A stretch of DNA of 64,000 nt from Demequina maris (lineage in GTDB: Bacteria; Actinomycetota; Actinomycetes; Actinomycetales; Demequinaceae), in assembly GCF_000971155.1 (NCBI RefSeq), contig NZ_BBLX01000009.1:1-64000 (forward strand). Reading direction: 5' to 3'. Below the pieces are notes generated by a model. That model saw only the letters and a program-made list of their open reading frames with translations. It was not told the DNA's origin and made no database searches. Position numbers and translations under genes: made by a program. Of the stretch, positions 40,016-48,817 are shown in pieces (position 1 is the first letter of the stretch; every line of letters starts with the position of its first letter).

Positions 40016-40777
40016 ATGCGCCCGTCCGCCACCGCGGTCCCGCACACCCTCGCGAGCAAAGCCGTGCTCGCCCTCATCGGAGTGCTCGTCGTCGCCCTCG
40101 GGCTGACCGGAGGTCCGGCGGACGCCGCCGTCGACCCCATGACGAAGGTGCTCCAGCGCACCAACACGTACCGCGCGGACGAGGGCCTCAAGCCGCTCAA
40201 CCTGCGCACCGGGATCGTCGACGTGTCCCAGGGCTGGAGCGGGCACATGAAGTCGACCCGCACCCTCGCCCACAACCCCAACTTCTCCAGCCAGATGCCG
40301 TCCGGCCTCTACAGCGCCGCCGAGAACGTCGGCTACGCCTGTGGTTACGGCACCAAGGCCGCGAACACCAACGCGATCATGTCGGCGTGGCTCAAGTCCG
40401 CGGGCCACGAGGCCAACATCACCGGCAACTACACCGACATCGGCATCGGCATCGCGTACGACAAGTCCAGCGACTGCGCCTGGGCCACCCAGAACTTCGG
40501 CAAGTACCCGCTGTCCTTCAACAAGGCGCCGCGCCCCGAGGTCAACGGCACGCTCAAGATGGGCAACTACGTTGCCGCCAAGACCGGAACGTGGCGTCCG
40601 AGCCCGAACTTCCAGTACCGGTGGTTCCGCGACGGCAAGCGCATCGATGGCGCCACCGGCAAGACCTACAAGCTGCGGTGGGCCGACAAGGGCCACACGA
40701 TCAAGGTCAAGGTCATCGCGAAGAAGAGCGGCTACAAGACGACCAAGCGCATGAGCGTGGGCGTCAAGTTCAGCTGA
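40016..40777 (+). CDS. Secreted CAP-domain protein
   Basis: 253 residues. A signal peptide (about 1-37, cleavage near GPADAAV) precedes a CAP/SCP domain: VLQRTNTYRADEGLKPLNL, WSGHMKSTRTLAHN, GLYSAAENVGYACG, AWLKSAGHEANITGNYTDIGIGIAY. The C-terminal 75 residues form a beta domain (VAAKTGTWRPSPNFQYRWFRDGKRIDGATGKTYKL) like the Ig-type modules on actinobacterial surface proteins. CAP domains in bacteria are linked to the cell wall, but the activity is unknown. ATG with strong AGGAGG. Confidence 0.88.
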   Translation: MRPSATAVPHTLASKAVLALIGVLVVALGLTGGPADAAVDPMTKVLQRTNTYRADEGLKPLNLRTGIVDVSQGWSGHMKSTRTLAHNPNFSSQMPSGLYSAAENVGYACGYGTKAANTNAIMSAWLKSAGHEANITGNYTDIGIGIAYDKSSDCAWATQNFGKYPLSFNKAPRPEVNGTLKMGNYVAAKTGTWRPSPNFQYRWFRDGKRIDGATGKTYKLRWADKGHTIKVKVIAKKSGYKTTKRMSVGVKFS

Positions 40778-40925
40778 CCTCCCCGGGCCCCCCTTGCGCA
40801 GCCGTGGCACCATGGAAGGACGCCGTGCGCCAGGGCACCACGTGACGGCATCGACTCACGCCTGACGCGGCCCCTCGCGGGGCACCCCCGACGCACGGCC
40901 GCCCGGCTGCGGAGGGAGGGAGCCG

Positions 40926-42755
40926 ATGCCGCATCGAAGCGGGTCGGGGCACCCCCTCGTCCTGCGCTCGGGGCTCGCGACGGCGGCCGTCGCGGGGAGC
41001 CTCCTGCTCGCCTGCCCCACCGCCGCCACGGCCGCGACCGTCACGCCCTCCCCCGCCCCGCCCGAGGCCTCCGCCTCGCCCGAGACCACCGTCACGCCGG
41101 ACGATGCGGCGGTCGCCCACGCGGAGGCGACCCCCGAGCCCACCGCCGAGCCCGCGCCGACCGCCACGACCGAGGAGCCCGCGCCGGAGCCGGCTACCGA
41201 CCCGGATCCCGCGCCGACCACGGATGCGGGCGGGGGCAAGGCGTCCGGCGGCAGCGCCGGCGGTACCTCCGGCGGCACGACCACGTCTCCCGAGCCGGAC
41301 GCGACGACCGCCCCTGCGGACGACGCGCCCGACACCGGCTCCGGCGGGTCGACCGGGACGACCACCCCGTCGCCCTCCCCCGCCGCGCCCGAGTCGACGC
41401 CGTACGACCCCGACGCCCCCGCATCGGCCGGGGTGCCCGGACCGGAGGCGCTCGAGCCCGTGACGTTCGACGACGTGTCGGACCTCCTGGGCGACCCGAC
41501 CTACTCGGTGTTCGCCGGGCCGATCGCGTGGATGGGTCGTGCCGGCATCGCGGACGGCGTCCTCACCGAGGCCGGGCGCGCGTACCAGCCCGAGGCCACG
41601 CTCACGCGCGGCGAGTTCGCGGCCTTCCTGTACCGCCTCGCCGGGTCGCCCGCGCGCATCGTCCCGAAGGCGTCGCCGTTCGCCGACGCCGGGCGCCGCG
41701 ACACCGATCATGCGGCGGAGATCGCGTGGCTCGCCGCGCAGGGCATCGTCACCGGCCGGCTCGACGGCACCGCGCGCGCGTTCCGGCCCGACGACCCGCT
41801 CACGCGGGGCGCGATGGCCCGCTGGCTGTACCGCTTCGCCGGGGCGCCCGACGTCAAGGCGAAGGACCGGGGCGTGTACGCCGACGTGGTCGCGGGTTCC
41901 GAGACGGACGATGCGGCGAGCTGGCTCGCGGAGACCGTCGGCGAGCTCGGGTCGGAGGGCCCCGACGGGCTCGAGCTCCACCCCGGCGCGACGCTCTCGC
42001 GCGGCGCGATCGCGGCGATCCTGCAGCTCGCGCATCGTGCCGACGTCGGCTTCGTGTCCTGGGCGGCGCCGCTGCGGCTCGTCGACCCCACGGTGGTGCA
42101 GGTGGACGTCGACAGCGCGCTGAACCTGCGCGCGGGACCGTCGACGAACGCCGCGATCGCGATGCAGCGCGAGGACGGGGCGTCGCTCGAGACCACCGGC
42201 GCGGTCACCTCGGACGGCTGGGTCGAGGTGGTCGTGGGCGACCGCCTGCTGTGGGCCTCGCCCGGCTACCTCGCGGTCGACGGCACCGGCGGCTCGACCG
42301 CGACCGGCGGCGCGGCGGGAGGCGTCGGCACCACCGCGCCCGCGCTCGCCGCGGAGTACGAGAACGGCCGGATCCCCGCGTCGGCGCTGTGCGGCCTCCC
42401 CTGGCACGAGGACCTGCTGCTCGCGTGCGGCGCGGCGGACGACCTCACGCGGCTCGACGCGGCCTTCCACGACCTGTTCGGCCTGCACATCCCGGTCTCG
42501 AGCGCGTACCGCGACTACGCGGGCCAGCTCGCGGCGACCGCGCGCTACGGCGGCATGGCGGCGGTCCCCGGCACGTCCAACCACGGCTGGGGCGAGGCGA
42601 TCGACCTCTCCGAGCCCGGGCTGCCCGGGGGCTACGACGGCGAGGCCTACGCGTGGCTCGTGTCCGCGGCCCCGCAGTACGGGTGGACGCTCCCCGGCTG
42701 GGCGCAGCCGGGCGGCTCCAAGCCGGAGCCGTGGCACCTCGAGCACCTCGGCTGA
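40926..42755 (+). CDS. Secreted SLH-SH3-VanY carboxypeptidase
   Basis: 609 residues. Signal peptide (about 1-36), then about 130 residues rich in Pro, Thr, Ala and Glu, then three SLH-type repeats (about 190-375; ITGRLDGTARAFRPDDPLTRGAMARWLYRFAG type). A bacterial SH3 domain follows (VDSALNLRAGPSTNAAIA). The C-terminal M15B peptidase domain has SSAYRDYAGQ, the zinc motif TSNHGWGEAIDL and EPWHLEHLG. It probably anchors to the wall and trims D-Ala-D-Ala peptidoglycan ends. Three GGACGATGCG copies fall inside it and one just after. Confidence 0.88.
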   Translation: MPHRSGSGHPLVLRSGLATAAVAGSLLLACPTAATAATVTPSPAPPEASASPETTVTPDDAAVAHAEATPEPTAEPAPTATTEEPAPEPATDPDPAPTTDAGGGKASGGSAGGTSGGTTTSPEPDATTAPADDAPDTGSGGSTGTTTPSPSPAAPESTPYDPDAPASAGVPGPEALEPVTFDDVSDLLGDPTYSVFAGPIAWMGRAGIADGVLTEAGRAYQPEATLTRGEFAAFLYRLAGSPARIVPKASPFADAGRRDTDHAAEIAWLAAQGIVTGRLDGTARAFRPDDPLTRGAMARWLYRFAGAPDVKAKDRGVYADVVAGSETDDAASWLAETVGELGSEGPDGLELHPGATLSRGAIAAILQLAHRADVGFVSWAAPLRLVDPTVVQVDVDSALNLRAGPSTNAAIAMQREDGASLETTGAVTSDGWVEVVVGDRLLWASPGYLAVDGTGGSTATGGAAGGVGTTAPALAAEYENGRIPASALCGLPWHEDLLLACGAADDLTRLDAAFHDLFGLHIPVSSAYRDYAGQLAATARYGGMAAVPGTSNHGWGEAIDLSEPGLPGGYDGEAYAWLVSAAPQYGWTLPGWAQPGGSKPEPWHLEHLG

Positions 42756-42774
42756 GGCGCCCGCCGCATCGTCC

Positions 42775-43611
42775 CTACTCGACCTGCGTGACGTGCACCT
42801 GGACGTCGAGGCCCGTGGTGCTGCCGGCGACCACGCCCGTGAGCGGCGGCACGTCCCCGTACTCGCGGGCGCGCGCCACGATCACGTGGTGGTCGCCCAC
42901 CTCGCGGTCGTTGGTCGGGTCGAAGCCGTACCAGTCGCCGGTCCACCACTCGACCCACGCGTGCGACTCCCCCGACACGGTCTCGCCGATCGCAGCGTCG
43001 CGCTTGGGGTGCAGGTAGCCGGACACGTAGCGGGCCGGGATCCCCACGGTCCGCAGCGCGCCGATCGCGAGGTGCGCGAAGTCCTGGCACACGCCGGAGC
43101 GCGCCTCCCACGCGTCGCGGGCCGGCGTGTGGACGGAGGTCGAGCCGGGCACGTACCTCATCTGGTCGTGCAGGTGGTCGCAGATCGCCCGGGCCGTCTC
43201 GTCCGGGCCGAGGCGTCCCGCCGCGTCGCGGGCGAAGGCCTCGAGCTCCTCGGTGGGCTCGGTGGTGTCGCTCAGGCCGAGGTACTCGCTCAGCAGGTCC
43301 TGGAAGCGCGGCCCCGTGAGGGTCTCCCACGCCACGCGCTCCTCGCGGGCGGGGACGCTCGCGACCTCGACGAGGCTCGAGCCGACCACGGAGAGGCTCT
43401 CGTGGGGCTGCAGCACCTCGAAGACGACGACGTCGGCCTCCCAGTAGTCGCGGTACGACGAGCGCCACGTCACGGGCGAGATCTCGACCTTCGAGTCGAG
43501 CACGCGCTGGCGCGGCAGCCAGGCGGGCGTCAGGCGCGCCTCGTTGTACGAGGACACGATCGAGCCCTCGTACGTGAAGCTCGTCCGGTGCTCGATGCGG
43601 AGGGTGGTCAT
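42775..43611 (-). CDS. Transglutaminase-like protein of the ATP-grasp/alpha-E operon
   Basis: 278 residues. The N-terminal beta domain (RIEHRTSFTYEGSIVSSYNEARLTP) is typical of the bacterial transglutaminase N family. The papain-like core has RSGVCQDFAHLAIGALRTVGIPARYVSGYL (catalytic Cys), SHAWVEWW (His) and GFDPTND (Asp). It is the last gene of a three-gene operon and its start overlaps the alpha-E stop by 4 bases. A peptidase or amide-forming role is inferred; the product is unknown. Confidence 0.9.
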   Translation of the reverse strand: MTTLRIEHRTSFTYEGSIVSSYNEARLTPAWLPRQRVLDSKVEISPVTWRSSYRDYWEADVVVFEVLQPHESLSVVGSSLVEVASVPAREERVAWETLTGPRFQDLLSEYLGLSDTTEPTEELEAFARDAAGRLGPDETARAICDHLHDQMRYVPGSTSVHTPARDAWEARSGVCQDFAHLAIGALRTVGIPARYVSGYLHPKRDAAIGETVSGESHAWVEWWTGDWYGFDPTNDREVGDHHVIVARAREYGDVPPLTGVVAGSTTGLDVQVHVTQVE

Positions 43612-44531
43612 AGGGCCTCCTGGCTCCACAGCACGGTCGACGCCGGCAGGAAGTAGCGGTCGCGGATGAGGTCCGAGGCGGCGCCGCAGGCGCTCTGCAC
43701 CTCGCGCATCTGGCCGGGCAGGTCGTCGAGGACGTCGCGCACGTCGCGGTACTCGAGGTTGGTGCGCGCACGGCCCAGCGCGAGGCGCGCGCGGTCCGAC
43801 AGCGCCCGGCTGTTCGAGGCTCCCTCGATGAGCCCGAGCGTGTCCTCGGCCTTCTGCAGGTTGTACGCGATCGAGCGCGGGAACAGGCGGTCCACCAGGA
43901 GGAACTCGGCGGCGCGCTCCTCCGTGACGAGAGCGCGGACGGTGCGCAGGTACGCCTCGTGCGCGGAGCACGAACGCAGCAGCGTGGTCCAGTTGGGGCC
44001 CGTGGTGCCCTCGAAGTGACGCGTCATGAGCAGGCGCGCGATCATGTCGGCGCGCTCGAGCGAGCGGCCGAGCTCCATGAAGTGCCAGGCGTCGTCGCGC
44101 GACGTGGTCGCGGAGTGCAGGCCCCACACGACGGCGGCACGCTCGCGCACCCACACGAAGTACTCGTGCGGGCGGGCCGAGGCGGTCCATCGCGGCAGCT
44201 GGTTGCGCGTGGTGTTGAGCGACTCCCACACCTCGGTGCTGATGACCTCGCGCGCGCGGCGGGCGTTCTCGCGGGCGGCGCCCAGCGTCCACGCGATGGA
44301 GGACGAGCGCTCCGGGTCGAAGGCGAGGGTCGCGAGCACGTCGCGGCGGCTCACCGGCGCCTCGTACTCGCAGTTCATCACCGACAGCAGCGAGGCGTTC
44401 GCGCTCGGCTCGTCGACCCACGGGTCCTCGAGCAGCACGTTGAGGTGGACGTCGAGGAGGCGGGCAGTGTTGTCCGCGCGCTCGACGTAGCGGCCGATCC
44501 AGAAGAGGGACTCCGCGATGCGGCTCAGCAT
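43608..44531 (-). CDS. Alpha-E domain protein
   Basis: 307 residues, all-helical. MLSRIAESLFWIGRYVERADNTARLLDVHLNVLL is the family hallmark, and a second half-repeat has HFMELGRSLERADMIARLLMTRHF. These proteins always pair with the circularly permuted ATP-grasp enzyme next door. The function is unknown. The ATG overlaps the ATP-grasp stop by 7 bases. Confidence 0.92.
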   Translation of the reverse strand: MLSRIAESLFWIGRYVERADNTARLLDVHLNVLLEDPWVDEPSANASLLSVMNCEYEAPVSRRDVLATLAFDPERSSSIAWTLGAARENARRAREVISTEVWESLNTTRNQLPRWTASARPHEYFVWVRERAAVVWGLHSATTSRDDAWHFMELGRSLERADMIARLLMTRHFEGTTGPNWTTLLRSCSAHEAYLRTVRALVTEERAAEFLLVDRLFPRSIAYNLQKAEDTLGLIEGASNSRALSDRARLALGRARTNLEYRDVRDVLDDLPGQMREVQSACGAASDLIRDRYFLPASTVLWSQEAL

Positions 44532-46114
44532 GTCGGCTCCCCCTGTTGCTGCTGCTGTTGCTGCTGCTGGCCGTGCTCGATGTCGTCGGGGTGCGCGGCC
44601 TGCGGCACGGCGCCGATGCCCGACAGCTCGACGCGGGACTCCGGCGGCGGGGTCTTCCTGCCGCGCTGGCGCTCGCCTCCGAGCACCCACGTGTCCTTCG
44701 AGCCGCCGCCCTGCGACGAGTTGACGATGAGCTGGCCGCGGGCGAGCGCGACGCGCGTGAGGCCGCCCGGGAGGACCCAGACGTCGTCGCCGTCGTTGAC
44801 CGCGAACGGGCGCAGGTCGACGTGGCGCGGCTCGAGGCCGTCGTCGGTGAGGGTGGGCACGGTGCTCAGCTGGATGACCGGCTGGCCGATCCACCCGCGC
44901 GGGTCCTCGAGGATCTGCGCGCGCACCTGGTCGAGCTCCTCGCGCGAGGCCTTGGGGCCGATCAGCACGCCCTTGCCGCCCGCGCCGTCGACCGGCTTGA
45001 CGACGAGCTCGGCGAGGCGGTCCATGACCTCCTCGCGCGCCTCGGGCTCCTCGAGCCGCCACGTGTCGACGTTGGGCAGGATCGGCTCCTCGCCCAGGTA
45101 GTAGCGCGTGAGGTCCGGCATGTACGTGTAGATGAGCTTGTCGTCCGCGACGCCGTTGCCGACCGCGTTGGCGATGGTGACGTTGCCCAGGCGGGCGGCG
45201 TGGACGATGCCCGGCGCGCCGAGCGCGGAGTCCGGCCGGAACACCACGGGGTCGAGGTAGTCGTCGTCGACGCGGCGGTAGATGACGTCGACGCGGCGAC
45301 GGCCGGCGGTGGTGCGCATGTACACGCGGCCGTTGTGCGTCTCGAGGTCGCGGCCCTCGACGAGCTCGACGCCCATGGTGCGGGCGAGCAGCGAGTGCTC
45401 GTAGTACGCGCTGTTGAACACGCCGGGAGTGAGCACGACGATCGTCGGGTCGTCGATGTCGTTCGGCGCGCAACGGGTGAGCGCGGCACGCAGGCGCTGC
45501 GAGTACTCGAGGACCGGGCGCACGCCCATGGCGCCGAACATGTCGGGGAACATCTGCGACATCGCGCGGCGGTTGGACAGCACGTAGCTCACGCCCGACG
45601 GGACGCGGACGTTGTCCTCGAGCACGCGCCAGATGCCGTGCTGGTCGCGCACCAGGTCGATGCCGGACACATGGACGCGCACGCCGTTGGCCGGGTCGAT
45701 GCCCGCGGCCTCCCGGTAGAAGTACTGCGACGTCGCGATGAGGCGGCGCGGCACGATCCCGTCGTTGACGCAGTGCTGCGAGCCGTAGACGTCCGCGAGG
45801 AAGGCCTCGAGCGTGCGCACGCGCTGCGCGACGCCGGGCGAGATGATGTCCCACTCCTCGGCGCCGACCACGCGGGGCACGATGTCGAGCGGGAAGGGCC
45901 GCTCCTCACCCGCATGGTCGAAGGTGACGCCCTGCGCCAGGTACGTCGACGCGAGCGCCTCCGCCCGCGAGTAGAGGTCCTCGCCGGACATCCGATCGAT
46001 CTCGTGGTAGACCCGGCGGTACGGGTCCCTCACGCGGCCCTCGAGGTCCATGGCCTCGTCCCACGCCTGAACCGGCTGGTATCCGGTCCACGGCGTCTGC
46101 TGGTCGGCGGTCAT
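44525..46114 (-). CDS. Circularly permuted ATP-grasp type 2 protein
   Basis: 529 residues. Family landmarks are GVTFDHAGEERPFPLDIVPRVV, VSGIDLVRDQHGIWRVLEDNVRVPSGVSYVLSNRR, ANAVGNGVADDKLIYTYMPDLTRYYLGEEPIL, VKPVDGAGGKGVLIGP and the terminal ARGQLIVNSSQGGGSKDTWVL. It is predicted to form amide bonds to a peptide. The C-terminus carries an unusual run of nine Gln (CAG/CAA repeats at 44543-44569) before GEPTC. A -10 TATCGT lies 6 bases before the ATG, so the mRNA is probably leaderless. Confidence 0.9.
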   Translation of the reverse strand: MTADQQTPWTGYQPVQAWDEAMDLEGRVRDPYRRVYHEIDRMSGEDLYSRAEALASTYLAQGVTFDHAGEERPFPLDIVPRVVGAEEWDIISPGVAQRVRTLEAFLADVYGSQHCVNDGIVPRRLIATSQYFYREAAGIDPANGVRVHVSGIDLVRDQHGIWRVLEDNVRVPSGVSYVLSNRRAMSQMFPDMFGAMGVRPVLEYSQRLRAALTRCAPNDIDDPTIVVLTPGVFNSAYYEHSLLARTMGVELVEGRDLETHNGRVYMRTTAGRRRVDVIYRRVDDDYLDPVVFRPDSALGAPGIVHAARLGNVTIANAVGNGVADDKLIYTYMPDLTRYYLGEEPILPNVDTWRLEEPEAREEVMDRLAELVVKPVDGAGGKGVLIGPKASREELDQVRAQILEDPRGWIGQPVIQLSTVPTLTDDGLEPRHVDLRPFAVNDGDDVWVLPGGLTRVALARGQLIVNSSQGGGSKDTWVLGGERQRGRKTPPPESRVELSGIGAVPQAAHPDDIEHGQQQQQQQQQGEPTC

Positions 46115-46218
46115 GTGGCCACGATAGCCACGTCATGTTTCGGAGCGGTCACGATCGCGTCTCCGGCGCGTCATCGCCGCCCCTATCCGCGCGGCGTTCC
46201 CGCTGCTACGTTCCCCTC

Positions 46219-46794
46219 ATGGCATACCCGCGGAACCTGCTCGCCCCCGACGAGGACGTCGTCGTCGACAGCCACCCCCACTGGAAAGCGCTCGTCGGCC
46301 CGGTGCTCGTGTCGGTGCTGGCCATCGCGCTCGTGTCGTTCGTGCTGTGGTGGCTCGGCACCGTCGAGCTGGACGGGATCCTCGAGACCGGCCTCGCGAT
46401 CGCGGTGGGCGTGGTGGGGCTCGTGCTCATCGTGTGGCTCGCGATCGCGCCGTTCATCCGCTGGGCGACCACCCATTTCGTCATCACGGACCGCCGGGTG
46501 ATCTACCGCACCGGCGTGCTCACGAAGAGCGGCATCGACATCCCGCTCGCGCGCGTCAACACCGTGCAGTTCCGCCACGGCCTCATCGACCGGATGTTCC
46601 GCACGGGCACGCTGATCATCGAGTCCGCGTCCGACGACCCGTTGTCCTTCGACGACATCCCCAACGTCGAGAAGGTGCACGCGGTGCTCTACCACGAGGT
46701 CTTCGAGGCGCTCGAGGGCGACGAGGACGAGCCGCCGCGCTCGGCTCCCCCCGCGCCTCCCGCGCCGCCGACGCCTCCCGCGCCGACGGCGTAG
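46219..46794 (+). CDS. Bacterial PH (bPH2/YdbS-like) membrane protein
   Basis: 191 residues. Two transmembrane helices (about 28-48 and 57-80) precede a bPH2 domain (THFVITDRRVIYRTGVLTKSGIDIPLARVNTVQFRHGLIDRMFRTGTLIIESAS). The tail is acidic and then Pro-rich. The function is unknown. A -10 TACGTT at 46207-46212 lies 6 bases before the ATG with no ribosome site, so it is probably leaderless. Divergent from the ATP-grasp gene. Confidence 0.85.
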   Translation: MAYPRNLLAPDEDVVVDSHPHWKALVGPVLVSVLAIALVSFVLWWLGTVELDGILETGLAIAVGVVGLVLIVWLAIAPFIRWATTHFVITDRRVIYRTGVLTKSGIDIPLARVNTVQFRHGLIDRMFRTGTLIIESASDDPLSFDDIPNVEKVHAVLYHEVFEALEGDEDEPPRSAPPAPPAPPTPPAPTA

Positions 46795-46872
46795 GCACCG
46801 CCGCGGCGCTCCCCCGCCGCCGCATCGTCCCCACCCTTGTCCCGCCGCATCTGCGGCGCTAGCGTCGCCCTC

Positions 46873-47274
46873 ATGCCGCATCTGCGTATCTCGGAGGCCG
46901 CCGCGCTCGTGGGCGTGAGCGACGACACCATCCGCCGCTGGATCGACGCCGAGGGGATCGCCACGGTGCGCGACGGCGCGGGCCGGATCCTCGTCGACGG
47001 CGTCGACGTCGCCGGCTACGCCGCGCGTGCGCAGGCGCCGGAGGACCCCACCGACGTGCGGCGGTCCGCGCGCAACCGCTTCACGGGGATCGTGACCCGG
47101 GTGGTCGCCGACGGGGTGATGGCGCAGGTGGACCTCCAGTGCGGACCGCACCGCGTGGTGTCGCTCATGAGCGCCGAGGCGGCCCGCGAGCTCGCGCTCG
47201 AGCCGGGCTCCGTCGCGACCGCGGTGGTCAAGGCGACCACGGTCATCGTCGAGACGCCGGCCGGTTCCCGGTGA
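46873..47274 (+). CDS. HTH-TOBE molybdate-responsive protein (Mop-like)
   Basis: 133 residues. N-terminal MerR/excisionase-type HTH (LRISEAAALVGVSDDTIRRWIDAEGIATV) and C-terminal TOBE/Mop domain (NRFTGIVTRVVADGVMAQVDLQCGPHRVVSLMSAEAARELALEPG). The domain pair and the adjacent modABC genes indicate a molybdate sensor or regulator. A -10 TAGCGT lies 7 bases before the ATG (leaderless). The stop overlaps the modA start (GTGA). Confidence 0.85.
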   Translation: MPHLRISEAAALVGVSDDTIRRWIDAEGIATVRDGAGRILVDGVDVAGYAARAQAPEDPTDVRRSARNRFTGIVTRVVADGVMAQVDLQCGPHRVVSLMSAEAARELALEPGSVATAVVKATTVIVETPAGSR

Positions 47275-48041
47275 GGTCGCCGGCCCGGGTGGTGGCGGCC
47301 GGCGTCGTCGCGCTCGCGCTCGGCGGCTGCGCCGCCCTCTCGCCGGACTCGCAGGGTGCCCCCTCGACGGCGGTCACGCACGTCCTGGACGTGTACGCGG
47401 CCGCGTCGCTGTCCGAGGTCATGGAGACGCTCGCCGTCGGCTTCGAGGAGGTGCTCCCCTGGGTCGACGTGCGCGTCACGTACGGCGGCAGCAGCGACCT
47501 CGCCGCGCAGATCCTCGAGGGCGCCCCGGCGGCGGTCTTCGCGTCGGCGGACGAGGCGCAGATGGCCGCGGTCGCCGACGAGGTCGCGGGCGAGCCGGTC
47601 GTCTTCGCCACCAACACGCTCACGATCGCGGTGCCCGAGGGCAACCCCGCCGGCGTGACCGGGCTCGGGTCCCTCGCGGACGATGCGGTGGTCACCGTGG
47701 TCTGCGCGCCGCAGGTGCCGTGCGGCGCCGCGACGGCGACGCTCGCCGCGCACGCGGGCGTGGACATCGCCGCGGTCTCCGAGGAGCTCAGCGTCACCGA
47801 CGTCCTGGGCAAGGTCGCCTCCGGCCAGGCCGATGCCGGCGTCGTCTACGTCACCGACGTCCCGCGCGCGGAGGGCGTCGAGGCGGTCGCGATCGACGGC
47901 GCGGACGCCGTGGTCAACCGCTACCCCATCGCCAGGCTCAAGAGGTCCGACTTCGCGGAGATCGCCGACGACTTCGTGGCCTACGTCGCCGGGGCCGAGG
48001 GCCGCGCGGTGCTGGCCGAGGCCGGGTTCGGGGCGCCGTGA
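47271..48041 (+). CDS. modA: Molybdate ABC transporter substrate-binding lipoprotein
   Basis: 256 residues from the GTG. Lipobox LALGGC. The binding domain begins LDVYAAASLSEVMETLAVGFEE, with VRVTYGGSSDLAAQILEGAPAAVFASADEAQM and FATNTLTIAVPEGNPAGV, the ModA pattern. GQADAGVVYVTDV is the late hinge motif. The first gene of modABC proper. Confidence 0.93.
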   Translation: MRSPARVVAAGVVALALGGCAALSPDSQGAPSTAVTHVLDVYAAASLSEVMETLAVGFEEVLPWVDVRVTYGGSSDLAAQILEGAPAAVFASADEAQMAAVADEVAGEPVVFATNTLTIAVPEGNPAGVTGLGSLADDAVVTVVCAPQVPCGAATATLAAHAGVDIAAVSEELSVTDVLGKVASGQADAGVVYVTDVPRAEGVEAVAIDGADAVVNRYPIARLKRSDFAEIADDFVAYVAGAEGRAVLAEAGFGAP

Positions 48042-48817
48042 CGGGCCCGCGCTGGCTCGTGCCGCTCGCCGTGGCGGGCGCGCTGCTCGTCGCGCTGCCG
48101 CTCGTCGGGCTGCTCGCGCGGGCGAATTGGGGCGACCTATGGGCGCTCATCACCGCGCCCGCGTCGCTCGAGGCCCTCGCGCTGAGCCTGCGGACTTCGA
48201 TCGCCGCGACCGCGCTCGTCCTCGTGCTCGGCGTGCCGCTCGGCTTCGCGCTGCACGGGCTCCACGGACGCGTCCGCGCCGTCGCGCGCGCGGTGCTGCT
48301 CGCGCCGCTCGTGCTGCCGCCGGTGGTCGGGGGCCTCGCGCTGCTGTACGCGTTCGGCCGCCGCGGGCTGCTGGGCGGGCCGCTCGAGGACGCGGGCGTG
48401 TCGATCGCGTACACGACCGTCGCCGTGGTGCTCGCGCAGGCCTTCGTCGCGATGCCGTTCATGGTCGTGTCGGTCGAGTCCGCGCTGGCGACGCACGGGT
48501 CGCGGCGCGAGGCGATCGCGGCGACCCTGGGCGCCTCGCGCACGCGCATCCTCGCGCGCGTCACGCTGCCGGCGCTCGGGCCCGCGCTCGCCACGGGCAC
48601 CGTGCTCGCCTTCGCCCGCGCCCTCGGCGAGTTCGGCGCGACGCTGACGTTCGCCGGGTCGCTCGCCGGCGTCACGCGCACCACGCCGCTGGAGATCTAC
48701 CTCGCGCGCGAGACCGACCCCGACGCCGCCGTGGCCCTGTCGATCGTGCTGCTGGTCGTCGCCGTGACAGTGGTCGCGGTCGCGTACCGCCCCGTCGCGG
48801 GGAGGGCGGTGCGATGA
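48038..48817 (+). CDS. modB: Molybdate ABC transporter permease
   Basis: 259 residues with five to six helices. The inner-membrane component motif is EAIAATLGASRTRILARVTLPALGPALATGTVLAFARALGEFG, which docks the ATPase. LLAPLVLPPVVGGLALLYAFGRRG is ModB-like. GTG start overlaps modA, and the stop overlaps modC. Confidence 0.93.
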   Translation: MTGPRWLVPLAVAGALLVALPLVGLLARANWGDLWALITAPASLEALALSLRTSIAATALVLVLGVPLGFALHGLHGRVRAVARAVLLAPLVLPPVVGGLALLYAFGRRGLLGGPLEDAGVSIAYTTVAVVLAQAFVAMPFMVVSVESALATHGSRREAIAATLGASRTRILARVTLPALGPALATGTVLAFARALGEFGATLTFAGSLAGVTRTTPLEIYLARETDPDAAVALSIVLLVVAVTVVAVAYRPVAGRAVR

